Shown here: positions 63,132 through 64,000 of the stretch, piece after piece
Position numbering within the stretch: the stretch's first letter is position 1
Layout: the number at the start of each line of letters is the position of its first letter
Assembly: GCF_900187645.1 (NCBI RefSeq)
Contig: NZ_FYEE01000001.1
Span: 1 to 64,000, forward strand
Origin: Pseudomonas sp. Irchel 3E20
Lineage (GTDB): Bacteria > Pseudomonadota > Gammaproteobacteria > Pseudomonadales > Pseudomonadaceae
Reading direction: 5' to 3'
DNA: 64,000 bases
The notes under the pieces: model-generated
Told to the model about the DNA's origin: nothing
The model's database searches: none
The model's input: only the letters and a program-made list of their open reading frames with translations
Program-made: the position numbers and the translations under genes

Positions 63132-63569
63132 CTACAGCCGGGCAACTTTCTGCGGTTCGCTACCGCCCCAATACAGCCAAGTCCAGCCGTCAACATTGCG
63201 CTGAAAGACCCCGGTCGCAACATATTGGACGATCGTTGGCTCTTCGTTTTCAATCGTGTGACCGTCGATGCGGATCTGTGCCCAGGCAATGTCTCCGCGC
63301 ATCCAGGACACCACGAGCCGTGGTTCCCAGCGGATGTTTAAGGTGGTCACCCAAGTCACTCCATGCTGCACTGCCTCGGCCCCCATGAAGTACTCGTCCA
63401 GGCCGGAGCCGGCGATCGCGACGTCCGGATCGGCGAAGTACTTGGCGACGTCCGAGCCAGGGGTGGAAAACCCCTGCAGAACCTTCGTGATAAACGCATT
63501 GAGAGATTCCCGGGTTGCCGTGTCGGTAATCATGGACGGCGACTGGTATCCAGCGAGACTGTCGATCAT
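63132..63569 (-). CDS. SnoaL/NTF2-like protein
   Basis: 145 residues with a nuclear-transport-factor-2-like layout: ESLNAFITKVLQGFST, DVAKYFADPDVAIAGSGLDE, VTTLNIRWEPRLVVSWM, IAWAQIRIDGHTIENEEPT, WTWLYWGG. Ketosteroid-isomerase-like enzymes or small binding proteins share this fold. AGGAG lies 7 bases before ATG 63569. It is separate from the acyl-CoA synthetase operon and reads against it, but its promoter holds the same catacg-N3-cgtatg palindrome as the TetR/AcoX-like region, so it is probably in the same regulon. Confidence 0.82.
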   Translation of the reverse strand: MIDSLAGYQSPSMITDTATRESLNAFITKVLQGFSTPGSDVAKYFADPDVAIAGSGLDEYFMGAEAVQHGVTWVTTLNIRWEPRLVVSWMRGDIAWAQIRIDGHTIENEEPTIVQYVATGVFQRNVDGWTWLYWGGSEPQKVARL

Positions 63570-63643
63570 AAATACTCCTGATTGCTTGCGCGTTGGGTGG
63601 GGTTGTCTTCGGTTGACGATGTCTGTCCGTGCGGCAGGTAGTT

Positions 63644-63712
63644 CATACGCGCCGTATGTGTTTATATTATTTGGCATACGTTCCGCATGTCAAGTTGCAT
63701 GCATGCCGTATG
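63644..63712. promoter_or_regulatory. Palindrome cluster, candidate TetR operators
   Basis: Perfect palindrome catacg-cgc-cgtatg at 63644-63658, then imperfect copies catacg-ttc-cgcatg at 63675-63689 and catgca-tgc-cgtatg at 63698-63712. All lie upstream of the reverse NTF2-like gene. They share half-sites with the palindromes at 56560 and 56605. Confidence 0.7.
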
Positions 63713-63750
63713 TCTCTGCGTAAACCGCAGCCGGGGAAGGTGGGAAGTGG

Positions 63751-64000
63751 ATGGAGCAAAGTGTTCAGAACCAGCAGAAGGTTGAACGCGATCAGTCTCG
63801 CAATGACAAAAAATGCATCCAGCAGCTTGAACGTGAACTGCTGTGCAGTGCCTTGAGCGTGATCGAACGGCAAGCTATCGTGACGCTGTGCAACAGCCCG
63901 GCGTACGCCCATTTACATCGAAGATATTTACAGCCGCAAGGCCGTGGGTTGGGAGGTTTACGAAGGCCTTCTGCGCTCAGCTAAGAGATTCAGAACATCG
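63751..64000 (+). pseudogene. IS3-family transposase remnant with internal deletion
   Basis: The frame from 63751 reads CIQQLERELLCSALSVIERQ, AIVTLCNSPAYAH, which matches the region upstream of the catalytic core in IS3-family transposases (LCNSP-x-YAHLPPSQIVP). At about 63910 the sequence jumps to IEDIYSRKAVGWEVYE in another frame, which is the IDIYSRKVVGW block of the rve catalytic domain. So a middle portion is missing and the frame is shifted. It runs off the window edge. Confidence 0.8.

Noticed and set aside
62744..63289. Reverse ORF of 181 codons overlapping the NTF2-like gene end
   Set aside because: Overlaps a better-supported gene on the same strand by over 150 bases and lacks a recognisable product.

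Overview
The window is chromosomal DNA of a fluorescent Pseudomonas, most likely of the P. fluorescens group. This rests on the 3' end of a Pseudomonas-type 5S rRNA at the left edge, high-GC codon use in the core genes, Pseudomonas REP elements (core gggagcgggcctgcccgcgat), and typical gene sets: recCBD, yfiRNB, mmsAB and kynBA. The species cannot be fixed from the sequence alone.

Layout. 1-9.4 kb: 5S rRNA end, its terminator, then recC-recB-recD as an overlapping operon. 9.4-10.2 kb: a block of intergenic repeats. 10.2-12.5 kb: the yfiR-yfiN-yfiB cyclic-di-GMP module. 12.5-16.1 kb: a LysR gene divergent from mmsA-mmsB (valine catabolism). 16.3-18.4 kb: a cupin protein, then kynB-kynA (tryptophan to kynurenine). 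19.0-25.1 kb: a compact operon of an IDO-type 2-oxoglutarate/Fe(II) dioxygenase, an AdoMet-decarboxylase-like protein, a SnoaL-like protein, kynureninase and a glutamine-synthetase-like ligase. It faces an EamA exporter and a LysR regulator. I read it as a small biosynthetic cluster drawing on kynurenine/anthranilate or another amino acid. 25.3-28.1 kb: a DUF3079 protein, a secreted protein and a PAS-PAS-MCP (BdlA-like) receptor.

28.3-55.6 kb is accessory DNA rich in defence genes. It holds a type I restriction-modification (RM) system (hsdMSR) followed by an Mrr-like endonuclease with an apparent ATT start, an SseB-like protein, a broken P4-type integrase, and a second, unrelated hsdMSR cassette lying between tmRNA-3'-end-like attachment remnants. 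After that comes a run of lower-GC genes. Two have C-terminal HEPN-like R-x4-H motifs, one has a RES domain, one has a TIR domain, and several are unrecognised soluble or membrane proteins. Recurrent palindromic spacers separate them.

55.9-63.6 kb is a catabolic-looking cluster: TetR, an AcoX-like ATP-NAD-kinase-family protein, split glycine-dehydrogenase-like subunits (GcvPA-like and GcvPB-like) without gcvT or gcvH nearby, an AMP-dependent acyl-CoA synthetase, and a SnoaL/NTF2-like protein read the other way. Palindromes of the form CATACG-N3-CGTATG lie in both promoter regions and are good candidates for the TetR operator. The window ends in a decayed IS3-family transposase.

The parts most likely to hide something new are the 19-25 kb biosynthetic operon, the HEPN/RES/TIR region at 43.6-55.6 kb, and the GcvP-like/AcoX/acyl-CoA synthetase cluster at 56-63.6 kb.
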